Assembly: GCA_020698575.1 (NCBI GenBank) | Contig: CM036243.1 | Span: 37,719,488 to 37,783,487, forward strand | DNA length: 64,000 nucleotides | Direction: 5' to 3' | Source of the DNA: Bostrychus sinensis | Lineage: Eukaryota > Chordata > Actinopteri > Gobiiformes > Eleotridae | In this document: piece by piece, positions 12,839-23,556 of the stretch | Numbering within the stretch: the first letter of the stretch is position 1 | How the letters are laid out: every line of letters begins with the position of its first letter | Program-made: the position numbers and the translations under genes | Notes under the pieces: model-generated | What the model was told of the DNA's origin: nothing | What the model saw: the letters and a program-made list of their open reading frames with translations, nothing else | The model's database searches: none

Positions 12839-13962
12839 CACTGGAGTGAACCAAATTCTGAGAACTCAGTAAATATTTCTTGGTGCTGTTTACTTAACTC
12901 ATGTTTTGCTTTTTTAATCTGTTTGTGTGCAACTGTGTAGCCAATTAAGGCTAAAAACCTCTTTTTTATATAAGTTCCAACTCTGGAAAACACAGAGAAA
13001 GTTTTATTTTGACAGGAGGATGCAGATGCAGGTTATTTTAAAGATGTGCACTTGGCTACTTATTTATCAAAACTGACTTTACATAACCAGAAGGGCTTGA
13101 GAGCAGCATGCAGCCCCACAAACACAGGTTGCAGGTGTCTCGTTGAGCTTTTTAAAAGATTAGCTTTGGCAACATAATGGGGACTTGCACTTACTGTGGA
13201 TTGTTTTTTCATGCCGCCGTCAATGCAAGCATAGGGTTCTGTAGGAAGCAAGTGGCACACCACATTTGCATCACAACTGAGTTAAGGGTAAAAATCTTTT
13301 ATTGAGGAAAACAGTACCAATGTAGAGAGCATATATCTCTTCCTGTGTGAAACTTTTTACCTCCATGTAAGTCCTCTAAAAGCCTGTAGTATTTCAGTGG
13401 CGGCAGCAGAGACAGATGTTGTTGTGGATAATCTCAGAGTGGGACGATACACTATCTCTAAACTCCTCTGTATCTGAGACATGTCACTGTTATCGAGGTT
13501 TTTGTACTGAGGTTTTTATACCAGAGGCTCAGTGTTCTCCCACACGAACAGAAGAGTCCTCTGAGCTGCCTTTAAGGGTTTAAGAGGAGAAGAAAAACTC
13601 AAGTCACTGAGCAGAGGCAGAAGAAAGTTTCTTGGTCTGCATGAGTTTTGCAGTTCTAAGTCCTGTCACAGTTACTTGAACACTTTTTTGTAGATCTGTC
13701 TGATGATTGTTGCTCGTCACACGTCTCATTAAAGTCTAGCAGGGAGGCAAGGTGTTAGGCAAACTATTCTAGCATTCACACTGCTTTAATATCCAAATAC
13801 ATGCCATAAACATGAAGTTTAGAGCTAACCTTAAACTTCTAACTCTGAGTTGGACCAATGTGATCCTGCGATTATCTCCACCTCGTTAAACTTTTGTCAA
13901 CATTTAGCTGCATTCCACTTTGATTCCTTTGATTTATACCATAGCATAGCATACCTGAGGTT
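12839..13962. other. Unannotated stretch
   Basis: No recognisable coding region, repeat boundary or RNA gene. Confidence 0.35.
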
Positions 13963-14445
13963 TTAAAGCTGCCCTACTCTGCTAAATTGACTTTTCCTCT
14001 CTTTTAACCATGTTTTAATGCTGTCTCCTCCTCAAAAACAGACCTGGAGTAGTATTCTGTTTGAGTAATCCTGTATGCTGAGGCGCTGCCCTTCTCAAGA
14101 ACTGAAAACGCTCAGTCTCACAGCTCTACGTAGAAACATGAAACCAGGAAGTGCTCCTGAGCGTTTCTAAAGCCCAGACACCGTCACCAGACTCATTCTG
14201 ATCATTTCCGCCTTAAACCTCCGTCACTACAAAGCAGTTATTTATCTATTTGTTAGCATCATGTTGCTAATAGCTGTGCTAATTAGCCATTTTATTCTCT
14301 GTCCAGTCCCCACCATTGCCAGCAGGGGGTGACAGACCCATCCCAATGTTCTCTGCAAAGTCAAAGTAACAGCTCCCAACAGAAGAGGTTTTCCACAGAT
14401 TTTAAGTTATAAAACCTGCAACACTAAAGCAAACTAATGCAAAAA
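13963..14445 (+). repeat. Dispersed repeat family 1, copy b
   Basis: This copy starts at TTTTAAAGCTGCCCTACTCT and carries all the family landmarks in order through GCCAGCAGGGGGTGAC (about 14319) and AGAGGTTTTCCACAGAT (about 14383). It keeps a longer right part than copy a, with AACTAATGCAAAAAACATCC. No open frame. Confidence 0.75.
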
Positions 14446-14529
14446 ACATCCACAACGGGCTAATATTCAGATCTGGAGAAGGGTCCCAGGCACTGCACAG
14501 CATGTTCCCCAGCAGCATTGAAGGATGGG

Positions 14530-14791
14530 TCAAATGCAGAGAAATGGTTTAAGGTAATCTCTGCCCACCTGAGATAACGACAGGTGCACAGGAGGAGGAG
14601 TACTTTACTTGAAAAGATCATAAAGCTCCCGCACACTCACACTCTTCATTTAATCATTTATTGAGCAACGTTTCGGTCTGTCAGACCTTCATCAGCCTAG
14701 GTCTGACAGACCGAAACGTTGCTCAATAAATGATTAAATGAAGAGTGTGACAGTGTGGGGGAGCTTTATGATCTTTTCAAATGCAGAGAAA
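14530..14791 (-). mobile_element. Foldback insertion, probably Penelope-like (PLE) terminal repeats
   Basis: A 232-bp insertion (14545-14776) is bounded by the 15-bp direct repeat TCAAATGCAGAGAAA at 14530-14544 and 14777-14791, so it is a real insertion with target duplication. Inside, two copies of one sequence sit head to head: 14638-14687 is the exact reverse complement of 14700-14749 (50 of 50 bases), and 14611-14630 pairs with 14759-14778. The unit includes a hammerhead-like core. Inverted terminal-repeat copies, variable target duplications and hammerhead motifs are all known for PLEs. No PLE coding sequence is present here, so the assignment is an inference. Confidence 0.6.
14665..14695 (-). 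ncRNA. Hammerhead-ribozyme-like core
   Basis: On the minus strand this reads CTGATGA, then a short hairpin GGTCT-GAC-AGACC, then GAAA. That is the conserved catalytic core order of hammerhead ribozymes (CUGANGA, stem II, GAAA). Hammerheads are established components of PLE terminal repeats. I could not identify a convincing stem III with the cleavage-site NUH triplet in the adjacent bases. The motif may therefore be incomplete, or active only as a dimer. The plus-strand copy at 14700 keeps the stem II and GAAA part, but its CUGAUGA would have to come from the loop, where it is on the opposite strand. Confidence 0.45.
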
Positions 14792-14820
14792 AAATTTTCC
14801 TACAGGGACAGTAAAGTCTA

Positions 14821-15532
14821 CATTAATCTTACCTCATTTATGCTTCCCTCTTGTGGATAGCAGTTATTAACATCCATGCTTTTGGTTTCAGAGAGTAGAA
14901 AATGCCTGTAGTAATTATTTTCATTCACTAAAATCCATTCAGATTCGGAGCAGAGATTATTTGGCAGCACTGACGTGAATCATTTGGCACCGACTTGAAA
15001 ACACAACACAACTTCCTTATTAAAGTCTGGACTAATATACTTCACTGTTTACTCACAGCCTGTTATATTTCATGAGCGCTGAGTCTGGCGGAGGGCGGGG
15101 GCAGGTGAAGCGGAGGTGACTTCTCTCAGGGTCAGAGATAAAACCGGGATTTACACAGAGGAGTTTTTGGCTCAGGGTTTTGGGCCGGGATCAAAATGAA
15201 AGGCGATAACTGGCAGCGGCCGATATGAGCTTCACCAGGGACTGGACCAACTGGCCCCAGCACACGGGGCCACAGTCAGAGGGAGGCGGCACGGAGGGAG
15301 GTTGGGTTCAGAAGGAAGTGCAGGCTTAGAAGTTGTGTAAAAAATCAGTGCAGTGAGTTTGTGGTGAAACTGTGACAAGCAGGAACATGAAATAGATTTG
15401 TTTCATGATCTTTTAAGAAATGCATTAAATGTGCAGTTTATGCCATTGAAAAAACAAAAAACAAATTCATAACTATACTTGGAGGCAATTCCAAGTAATT
15501 TGTGATAGGTTGTGATGCTATGCTATCACTTT
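14821..15532. other. Unannotated stretch with a GC-richer segment
   Basis: 15060-15320 is richer in GC than its surroundings and not obviously repetitive in this window. No open frame with family motifs. It could be single-copy regulatory DNA, but nothing here proves that. Confidence 0.3.
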
Positions 15533-16690
15533 AAAGCTCCCATATTTGGCTTTTTTCAGGCTTTTTGAAATAAGTTTGCATTAGTATTCCTCTTTTTATA
15601 ACTTAAAATGTGTCTGTGTGTCTGTGGAAAACCTCTTCTACTGTGACTTTGCAGAGAACGCTTAGAGTCTGACGCCCCCTGCTGGCAACAATGAGGACTG
15701 GACAGAGCATAAAATGACTATTAGCAACATGAGGCTAACAGATAAATGAGCTGAGTGCTTCGTAGTGACGGAGGTTTAAGGCTGAAATTATCAGAATGAG
15801 TCCGGTGACGGTGTATGGGCTTTAGAAACGCTCAGGAGCACTTCCTGGTTTCACGTTTCTACATAGGGCTGTGAGACCGAGCGTTTTCAGCTCTGGAGAA
15901 GGGCAGCACCTCAGCATACAGGATCACTCAAACATGAGAGAATGAAACAAAATACTACTCCAGATTAGATTAGATTATTTGAAGCGGACAATGCAATTTC
16001 ATAAAACATGATAACACATGAGTAAAAAAGTCAGAATTAGCCAAAAGACTATTTTTATTTTATTTAAAAAGGGACAGTGTGCATTAATCAACAACAATGT
16101 AAATACACCCGAGTTAGCCAAATTAGGCTAATTTTCATCGGTTAGTCGCCCTGCCAGCTGTAAAAAGGCAACTTCAAAATCAGAGTGCCCCCAGATCCTC
16201 AAACATACATAAATAGATACATATTTACATGAAAATAGTGACAATAAGAAAGAATAACAGCAAAGATTGATGTTAAAAAGGACAGCACAGACAAACAGTT
16301 AGTAGAGACATAAAACAAGCACTAAACAGGTCCTGACTCAATACAAACAAAGCAGCGATAGATACTGTTAAGAGCAATAGAAGCATCAGAGAAATATATA
16401 TAAAGACAAAAGTTCATGTCAAGAAATACAGAATATATACAACACAACAGGTGCAGGTTTAGTGTTGGCAGGTGTCTGTGTTGATGGGCCATTGTTTTAA
16501 ATGTTTAGTGAAAGCTTTATATGTTGGTTTATTTGCTCTGGTCCTGAGTCTGGAGCCTCTCACAGAGCAGGCAGACTGACTGAAGCTACTTTTACACAGA
16601 GGAATAACACAGTCACCTCTAAGAGATCCTCTGGTTACACGCTTAGGTCTGTCTTTAAAGCGGAGACAACGTTACAACATGGTTAAAAAA
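15533..16690 (-). repeat. Dispersed repeat family 1, copy c, interrupted
   Basis: The reverse-orientation family 1 sequence runs from TTTAAAGCTCCCATATTT (about 15531) to AAATACTACTCCAG at 15962. The family sequence resumes at about 16645 with GTCTGTCTTTAAAGCGGAGA and CAACATGGTTAAAAAAG. About 680 bp of unrelated sequence lies between. The family motif GCCCCCTGCTGGCAAC is at about 15673. The interruption shows that family 1 was already in place when the inner repeat arrived. Confidence 0.75.
15963..16644. mobile_element. Unclassified repeat nested in family 1 copy c
   Basis: The boundaries come from the interrupted family 1 sequence. The interior has AAAAGGGACAGTGTGCATTA and AGCCAAATTAGGCTAATTTT (16069-16136), a widespread teleost interspersed sequence that I cannot name. 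No terminal inverted repeats or coding sequence are clear. The 61-aa frame at 16501 appears to be chance. Confidence 0.5.
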
Positions 16691-17351
16691 GTTGATTTCT
16701 TAGGAGACCTTTACCCAAGGGCAGAACAGGCAAACTCTACATAGACAGGCCTCGCACCACTTTCTCACTGTCCCACTCAATATATGTAATATCCATAAAT
16801 GTATTAGTATTGCTGAACCAACCAAGTTTTAAGGTCATTTTTCTGTTTAATTCAGTGATTTTGTAAAGGAGAGGGACTGGGCCAGACACGATAAAGAGTT
16901 TAAAACTATACACCACTTTCTTCAGCTACTCAATAACTAACTTCTCAAACTTTGATCCATTTTTTTCCTCCAAACTCCTCCAACGCCCTTCAGATTTGGG
17001 TTTATATGTAGACTTTAGAGAGCGGGGTCGTCGCAGCTGGGACCGCGGCCTCAATAATAAAGTGCTTCAACATAATTAATATTCTCTGGGAAGCGCTGCA
17101 TTATTGATATGTGTGTGGTCGATACTGGAGCTCCCTGCAGTTCGACGGCGCCTGTGTGGAAGCGGAGGCAGATAATGGCCGACCGCTAATGTCTCCTAAA
17201 ACACAAACACCATACCAAGCCTTCTCATTTGCACTGACACATGTGGAAATGACTGCTTTTACACGGCACATCATACTTCGATTCAGATCCATATTCAGAT
17301 TAAGCTCAGACTCTAAATAGGACTGGAATATTCCTGTTTACATGTTAAAAG
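16691..17351. other. Possible conserved non-coding DNA
   Basis: 16980-17260 lacks repeat hallmarks and has CATAATTAATATTC (17070-17083) and GCATTATTGAT (17098-17108), homeodomain-type ATTA motifs in GC-mixed sequence. No supported gene. The regulatory reading is speculation from base composition. Confidence 0.25.
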
Positions 17352-17933
17352 TACCGTATTTTCCGCACTATAAGGCGCACCTAAAAGCCTTTAATTTTCT
17401 CAAAAACCGACAGTGCGCCTTATAATCCGATGCGCCTTATATATGGATCAGTGTTGGTTAATTATGGCTACTGTATTCAGGGGGCGTCGCCGAAGTGACA
17501 GCGGTAAAAACGGTAAAGGGGAATTCCAGTCCCAGCTGTTCATGTGTGCCATAGGCGTGTTTATGGATCCTGCCGCAAAAGAACAAGGAGGCGCGGCCTT
17601 TGCTCCATCTCAGTAGAAGAGTTGCGACATTGAGGGGACAGAAAACTGAGCGCTCGAACGCTGTTCATGTAGCTTTGAACTGTGACAAATGGAGTTGGAA
17701 ATACATTGTTTTCAACGAGGGAGTTGTAAGAACGCTGGTTTGTATTCTATTAATAAAGTTTGACTGACTGACTTATCTGACTGTTTTATTGACATTCCCT
17801 TTAGCGCAGCGCCATCTAGTGGATGCGCCTTATAATGCGGTGCGCCCTATATATGAAAACAGTTTTAAAATAGGCCATTCATTGAAGGTGCGCCTTATAA
17901 TCCGATGCGCCTTATAGTGCGGAAAATACGGTA
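17352..17933. mobile_element. Pogo-like non-autonomous element 1
   Basis: The terminal inverted repeats are CCGTATTTTCCGCACTATAA (from 17354) and its reverse complement ending at 17931, with TA on both sides. Subterminal repeats of GCGCCTTATAATCCGATGCG occur at both ends. The ends resemble those of the element at 46906, which retains transposase sequence. The interior (about 17440-17810) has no transposase motif in any frame. Polyadenylation-type AATAAAG is at about 17752. Confidence 0.8.
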
Positions 17934-18137
17934 TATATTCTGATTAACAGTGTTTAAAATAAATGTTAATAAAATATATGGGGAATAAATTGTATTGGAA
18001 GTGGCTTTTTTTAAACACAAATGATTGCCAATATTTAAAAAGCCGTGAGCAAATCCTTGTGTGCTAATGCTAACGTGAACAGTAGACTTCCTCTTTCCTT
18101 TTTAACCCGAGCCCTCTGTGCAAAAAATCCTCAGCAA

Positions 18138-18814
18138 TAGGCCCTTTTCACGATGACGTCAGACAACTTCCATTTTGAGACGATGGGATGTATCTTCATT
18201 TCCAGTGCTGCTGCTCGCCAATAAGGAATTTACTCAGGAGTCTTAAAAATTTGCCAAATATAAGGCCACATGATGTCCAGAGATTTGCTGATGAAAATTC
18301 ACTGACAAAATGGTCAAAACTCAAAAAAGGATATAAATTTTTCATTGAAGGTTACTTATTTGATTATGAAGGTAAGTGTTTTGTCTTGTAGCTAAAGCTA
18401 GTAGTTGTTAATTCTTAGCTTTACTAAATGAAAATATACTGTAGTACTATCCAGTGGTATTTCCAGATAAGCAGATTGTCAAATATTCAGATAAACTCAG
18501 ATCATGACATGATCACTGTTTTATAGTGCAGCTCTATCACTTAGCCATGTTGCTAACGCTATCTAGCTACATAACAAAGCACTCACTTTATAATCCAAGT
18601 ATCCTTTGTTGAAGAATTAATATCCTTTCACAAGTTTTGAACGTTTTGTGGGTAAATATTCATTTGAAAATCGCTGTATATTGTGTAAACTTGTAAACAG
18701 CACTTTTAAAAAAGTCTGGGTGAATTTCTTATGGGAGAAGTGCGGCACCGGAACTGAAGATACATCCCATCGTCTCAAAACGGAAGTTGTCTGACGTCAC
18801 GTGAAAAGGGTCTA
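18138..18814 (+). mobile_element. TA-flanked element with long TIRs and a coding exon
   Basis: The left end (from 18140) and right end (to 18812) are inverted copies over at least 60 bp with few mismatches. Both share CCCTTTTCACG, TGACGTCAGACAACTTCC and GAGACGATGGGATGTATCTT, and weaker similarity extends to about 120 bp. TA lies outside both ends. The 673-bp element contains an open frame that begins inside the left TIR and ends at a splice donor. The superfamily is not certain: TA duplication would fit Tc1/mariner-like elements, but such long TIRs with spliced transposase genes also occur in other superfamilies. Confidence 0.75.
18188..18371 (+). pseudogene. Captured or residual first exon of an unrecognised element protein
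   Basis: An ATG at 18188, within the left TIR, opens a frame of about 61 codons that runs into AAG|GTAAGT, with the donor GT at 18372-18373. The peptide is basic in the middle (KWSKLKKGYKF) and ends FFIEGYLFDYEG before the donor, with a CCC cluster near the start. I do not recognise the domain with confidence. The strong donor and the position at the element's end suggest the first exon of the parent element's transposase or accessory protein. Downstream exons have been lost in this deletion copy. Confidence 0.5.
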
Positions 18815-19437
18815 TGTGCCACTTCTCTTACTACAATTACATTTAACAACTAAAGTTTGATTTGTTTCATGTAATGTTTAATTGCTCTAACTGGAAAACA
18901 GCTGTCACTGAAAAACTCTAGCTTGTTTTCGAAAAAAAAAAGGAAAGTGCCTTGCTGTATCGGTCACATGTCTGACAGAGATCGCAGCAGCAGCAAGAGG
19001 CTCTGTGGCAAAAATATCCAACATCTGTTGCAGCTCGTCTTTGGTTGTAAGAGCTGTGACCTTAGTCCCTGTCTCATTATAAGACTCACGACCACTGTTT
19101 TTGAGCTAAGAGGATGTTTTTTTCCCCCCATGATTAGGATTTTTTTTTTATCTGAGAAGGCTGTAATCGTGCAGTGTATACCCAGCTTCAGGGGTTAGAG
19201 TTAAACATGCACAATTTACCAGAAAATAATCTTAAAAATGTGGGAACATAGACGCATTTCCCATGAGTTTACTGAGCTGGATTGTATTAAAATGGTCTCA
19301 TACATTTTATACAGCACTTTTCTACCTCCATGGGCCTCTACCTACTGAGGTACTGCTGCTATTGATGCAATAAAGTGTCATGGCCCTTTCTGTCTACTAC
19401 TACTACTCCCGGCTCCCCTCCCCTTCTGTGAGTTTGT
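18815..19437. other. Unannotated stretch
   Basis: No supported feature. The 91-aa frame at 18923-19198 has no recognisable motif. Confidence 0.35.
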
Positions 19438-19520
19438 CTCTGGCTGTGTCCGAACGTCCTCCCTAATCCCTCTGTAGTGCACTCTGTAGTGGTCACGCCA
19501 TTTTGTAGTGGTGGCCAAAT

Positions 19521-19833
19521 GTCTAATGCAGCCATTCCCAAAGTCAAGTCTGTCGTGGCCCCCTTAAATTTCCGAAAATCCCTCGCGGACCCCCAACGAT
19601 AAAACTTCCTTCTATTCAAAAGACTCTGCCATGTTTTTTTTAAATTTTTTTATTTTTTATAAAAACATTACAAAAACACTGATTATTGACTAAAAGTTGT
19701 TTTAAAGTAATATTTTAAAACAAATATTTAACTGTAATTAATTTCCAATGTTTTTAGGTACTTAATATTTTCATTGACTTTTTATATTTTTGTATGTTTT
19801 ATTTGTTTTTATGAACCAAAACCATGTCCCTGA

Positions 19834-19873
<40 letters not shown>

Positions 19874-19960
19874 TGAAATTGAAATATAGACAGCCTCTGG
19901 GGGCCCCCCTGTAGTACCTTTGCGGACCCCCAGGGGGCCCCGGACCCCACTGGTCTAATA
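19521..19960. mobile_element. hAT-type element nested in a MITE
   Basis: The left end CAGCCATTCCCAAAGT starts at 19529. The right end reads CAGTGGGGTCCGGGG in reverse complement and ends at 19952. The flanking octamers GTCTAATG (19521-19528) and GTCTAATA (19953-19960) differ by one base. Both ends carry CG-rich runs of CCCC/GGGG. No transposase frame remains in this 424-bp copy. Confidence 0.85.
19834..19872. repeat. (AAT)n microsatellite
   Basis: About 13 AAT units within the nested hAT-type element. Confidence 0.95.
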
Positions 19961-20530
19961 GATAAAAAATAGTGCACTCAAAATTTCCCACAATGCATTT
20001 TGAAAAGTAGTGGACAGCGATGGTCACTAGAGGTCAGTATAGACCAGAATGCTTTGCGAGTTTCAGAGGAGAACAGCGGGACCGCGACAAGACTTTAAAC
20101 TGTACACAACACGTCTGAATGAAACCAGTTAGAAACACCTTTTTTTTTTTTGACTTCTGTCACGTCGTAATCAGAAATAAAAAGCTCTTAAATAAACCGT
20201 TGCAGTGTAAAATTGCTAACGTTAGCTTACCCAGCGTTCAGCCTCCACACGTAAGGCACAGAGCTGCAATAATCCACTCTGTTTTATTCATTGTAGCGAT
20301 AATTCGTGTTAAATATCACACATATGACTAATATTTATCTATAAATACTAAAACATCAAGTGAGTCTGGTCGGGCTTTATCACAGAAGAACATTATCAGC
20401 GGAGTTTCGCCGAACTTTTATTACATAGATATCAGAGTCACATGATCACCGGCGAGAGAAAAATAGTGTGCGAGTGCCGAATCGTTCACAAAATGAGTGC
20501 ACTACAGTCTGCTATATAATTGATTGTAAC

Positions 20531-21689
20531 ATAAAGACCAAGTACATGAATCCCATCAGCTCTTTTCTCCAAGGAGGTTACGTCTTCCCCAGTGTTCAGT
20601 GTTGGTTTGTTTGTTTGTCAGATGATTTGTAAAGTAATGGGCAGATTTCGATGAAGTTTTTTTGAGATTTAGATTTTTAGACCAATGTTTCATTGTAGGA
20701 TTACTTTTTGGTGTGGATCTGAATCACCGCCTGGTTCTCAGAATGTGTAAAAAAAATTTCACCAATTTTTGTGCACATTTTCTCTGCTAACTCAAAAACG
20801 TACTGTATATGTAGCCATCTGTGTAAGGCGTTCTATAGAATAGAGTCTAAACCTACAAAACTGCAGGTGTTCACCAACAACAGTGCTCTGCAAAACATTA
20901 AAGATAATTTTAAAATCACTTATTCAAAGACACATATTTGTAAATATATCGTTGTGGAGAAGATCTGGGGTCACATCACAGCTTCTACCGAGGAACTAAC
21001 TCCAGCCACAAGGGGGCAGTAAAGGAACACATCACTATTAAGTAACTAATGCTTCTGTACTAAATGTTCAGCGCTTTGAGCAGTGAGGATTGTTTAATGT
21101 GTAAATAAATAAATAAACTGGGGCTAGGTCTTTATTCCCACCTGGGTAAGCTGGAGGAAGTGTCTGGGGAGAGGGAAGGCTAGGCATTGCTTACAGTAAC
21201 AGTAGTTTTAATGGGGACCGGCTTCAGAATTCCCCGTGGTTTATCTGGAGCCTGTGGAGTGAGTTAAAAAGCTGCTGTTCTGTGTTCGTTTAAAGTCCTG
21301 TCGACGGCTGATGGCTCTATCCCGCTCCGTCTCTGAGTCCTTTTCATTAAATATTCACAAGGATCTGCTTTTTCCCTCTGTTTCAGACATGTTTTAAATA
21401 AGTTATTGTTTACAGTGATGGAACCAGCTCCGCTTCTCACATCACACTTTCATAAAGAGCTGCGACAAAATCCACTGCAGCTGATGTGATTTTTCTTCCG
21501 CTTATTCCCATTTGAGGTCGCTGGAGCCAATCCCAGCAACTTTGGGCCTAAGGCGGTACATGAAGGAGCATAAACATTATATTAACAACTCTTCATATTG
21601 TTTCCCATACTGTATCTGTGACGCTAATGTGCTGCAGTTAGCTTGACTTAGCTTTAGCCTTGTGCAGATGAAAATATAATCGTCCTCTG
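20531..21689. other. Mostly unannotated, with a short LINE-coding scrap
   Basis: GCTGGAGGAAGTGTCTGGGG at 21151-21170 matches, in short form, the LINE C-terminal coding tail found at 37194-37340 on the other strand. Nothing else is recognised. The 83-aa frame at 20771 appears to be chance. Confidence 0.4.
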
Positions 21690-22395
21690 AGGCAAACAGC
21701 TGCAATAATCCTGCCCCTTTTATTCATTACTTTATTAAGATGTGTTTCAAGCAGAAAGGCAGTAACTTTTGTGTCTTAAATAAATCGTTTCTAAGTCTGT
21801 GGGATGGTTAAACGACGATTAAATCAAGAAATAAAGCCATAGCTAGCTAGTTGTTTTCTCGCTTTCTCATGTTTGACTCAAGAGTTTGCTGACGCTGGGT
21901 TGGCGACGCTCAGACTCGACCAGCTCTAATTAACCGGGACAGTCCCAGTTTCAGTCTCTTTGTCTAAGATGTATCTGTAAAAACACTCCCAGTTTTCAAC
22001 AAACCATGTCCCAGTTGTCCCAGTTTTTACTAATACAAAAACACAGGATAAAAACACATTTATCTAAAGATATTTGCCACAAAAGTTATTTACCATGTCA
22101 TTATTATCAATAAATTATTACTAAAATTTAAAACTTAAGCTCTTAAGTCACGTACTTAAATAAATGACAGGAAATTTTATGGATTTTGGATGCTTTAAAT
22201 GCAGCGCAGTGAGTGAAAAAAAAAATGTGTCCCAGTTTTTGGGACAAAATCTGGTCACCCTAGCTCAGACTTGCAAGTGTTTGTCCTGAGACAGCAGGGG
22301 GAGAAGCAGGACACTTTATTCCTTTTAACCATCACTCGAACTCCCAAACAGTTTATTTAAGGTAAAAAAAAATATATTACTGAGTTTCGCTTTAA
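21690..22395. repeat. Family 3 repeat interrupted by a second repeat
   Basis: It runs from about 21690 to TTACTGAGTTTCGCTTTAA at about 22396. Landmarks shared with 49219-49640 include GATCAAGAAATAAAG-like sequence, the TTTTAACCATCACTCGAAC stretch and ACAGTTTATTTAAGGTAAA. About 335 bp (21930-22264) of another sequence interrupts it, with ACCGGGACAGTCCCAG at one end and GACAAAATCTGGTCACCCTA at the other, the classic end of a dispersed teleost repeat. The tetramer GCTC occurs on both sides of the interruption and may be its target duplication. Confidence 0.5.
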
Positions 22396-22396
22396 A

Positions 22397-23261
22397 AAAA
22401 AAAACTCTTTCTAGGAGTCCACAAGGAGTATTACAGGCTGGTTTAATTCAAACCCAGTCTTAGTTTTATTCTGTATTGGTCCCGCTTTAGTTGGGGATCG
22501 CTCTCATTCTTTGATGAAGACCTGGTTTAGTCCTGATTTAAATGTTTTAAATGGGAACTGTAAAGACAATTTCTTGGTGTAAAATGTTTTGTCTTGGAGA
22601 TTTCTCAGCAATACTTGAGCAAAAGTAAATAAAATCTAGCCAGTTGCATTAAAGTGCTGTAAATGATTATGCACAGTTTCACTTTAAACCAGCAGTTGGC
22701 AGTCGCGTCCAATCGTTTACCTCTTTTTCCCCCCAAGCCTCTCTGTAACAAGTACTGCTCTCTCCACACTGTTTTCTGGAGTAATGCTTGCCGATATCGT
22801 TCGAGACATCTCTCTGACCTCTAAATTCAATAACCCCCTCTCCCGCTGAGTGCCACCGCTCTAAACGCCGGCGCCTGGGACAGATCGGGCCCAGTCTGTG
22901 CCTGTCCTATCGGAGGTAATGCTCTGTGATGGAGCAGGCCTGGTGTCCCGGTGTGAGCCTGATGAGCTGTGGACAGTAGGTGGATGGGGAGGTGGAGACT
23001 GTTCTCTGTTTGGGGCGAAGGAAGGACACAGAGGAGGAGGAGGCAGGCCGGTCTGTGGACACTGAGACTGAAGTTATTGGTCATACTGTTGGGATAGGAG
23101 TCACATTTTGATGAAGTCATTTCCACAAAGGGAGATAGATTTGGAAAAGTGTTATTTTTGCAGTGGGGGACAAAGTATTCGTCTTGAGTTAAAGTAGAGT
23201 TTTTTTTCATTAACTACAGATTTGCAGCATCAAAAATATGAATAAAATATATCTTCACACC
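22397..23261. other. Unannotated stretch
   Basis: No supported gene. The 127-aa minus-strand frame at 22827-23210 is low-complexity in places and has no family motif. Confidence 0.35.
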
Positions 23262-23556
23262 TTGGGACGTCAAACTCATTTTAGTCTGACCAGTCTCCAC
23301 TTCAGAGTTAGAATAACAAAAGACATGAATGGGAAATAGTGAGGACTTTATTTAGTGTAAATCCATGAATGGATCACACAGGGACTAAACTGAACTAAAG
23401 CAGGTCTAACCCAGGTCTAAACTGAGATGAATCCATGTTAAAATCAGAACTATCTAAAGAAAAACTGGAGGTAGCAAAAGAAACAAGTACTTGCTTGCTA
23501 TACAAAAAATAAGTAAGATGCATATGAACATTATCTTATGCATTTTCATCATGTTC

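Larger units (their letters stand above)
14466..14820 (+). repeat. SINE-like 3' part, split by a foldback insertion
   Basis: GATCTGGAGAAGGGTCCCAG (about 14471) and GAAGGATGGGTCAAATGCAG lead to an interruption at 14545. The repeat resumes at 14777 with TCAAATGCAGAGAAA and ends with TTTTCCTACAGGGACAGTAA (about 14794-14813). The same tail occurs at 30060-30120, where it follows a tRNA-like head, so I read it as the 3' portion of the same SINE-like family. Confidence 0.6.
19438..20530. repeat. Harbinger-like repeat split by a hAT element
   Basis: GGCTGTGTCCGAACGTCC (19441), TAGTGCACTCTGTAGTGG (19475) and, beyond the nested hAT, AATTTCCCACAATGCATTTT (about 19981) and TAGTGGACAGCGATGG (20008) are landmarks of a common teleost MITE. 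Its far end is probably around 20460-20515 (GAATCGTTCACAAAATGAGT). The assignment to Harbinger rests on general resemblance of these sequences. A clean target duplication was not found. Confidence 0.5.

Noticed and set aside
14700..14730. Second complete hammerhead on the plus strand
   Set aside because: Stem II and GAAA are present, but the CUGAUGA box lies on the opposite strand in the 12-nt loop, so the core is incomplete on the plus strand.
22827..23210. 127-codon minus-strand frame
   Set aside because: No domain or splice context, and composition is heterogeneous.
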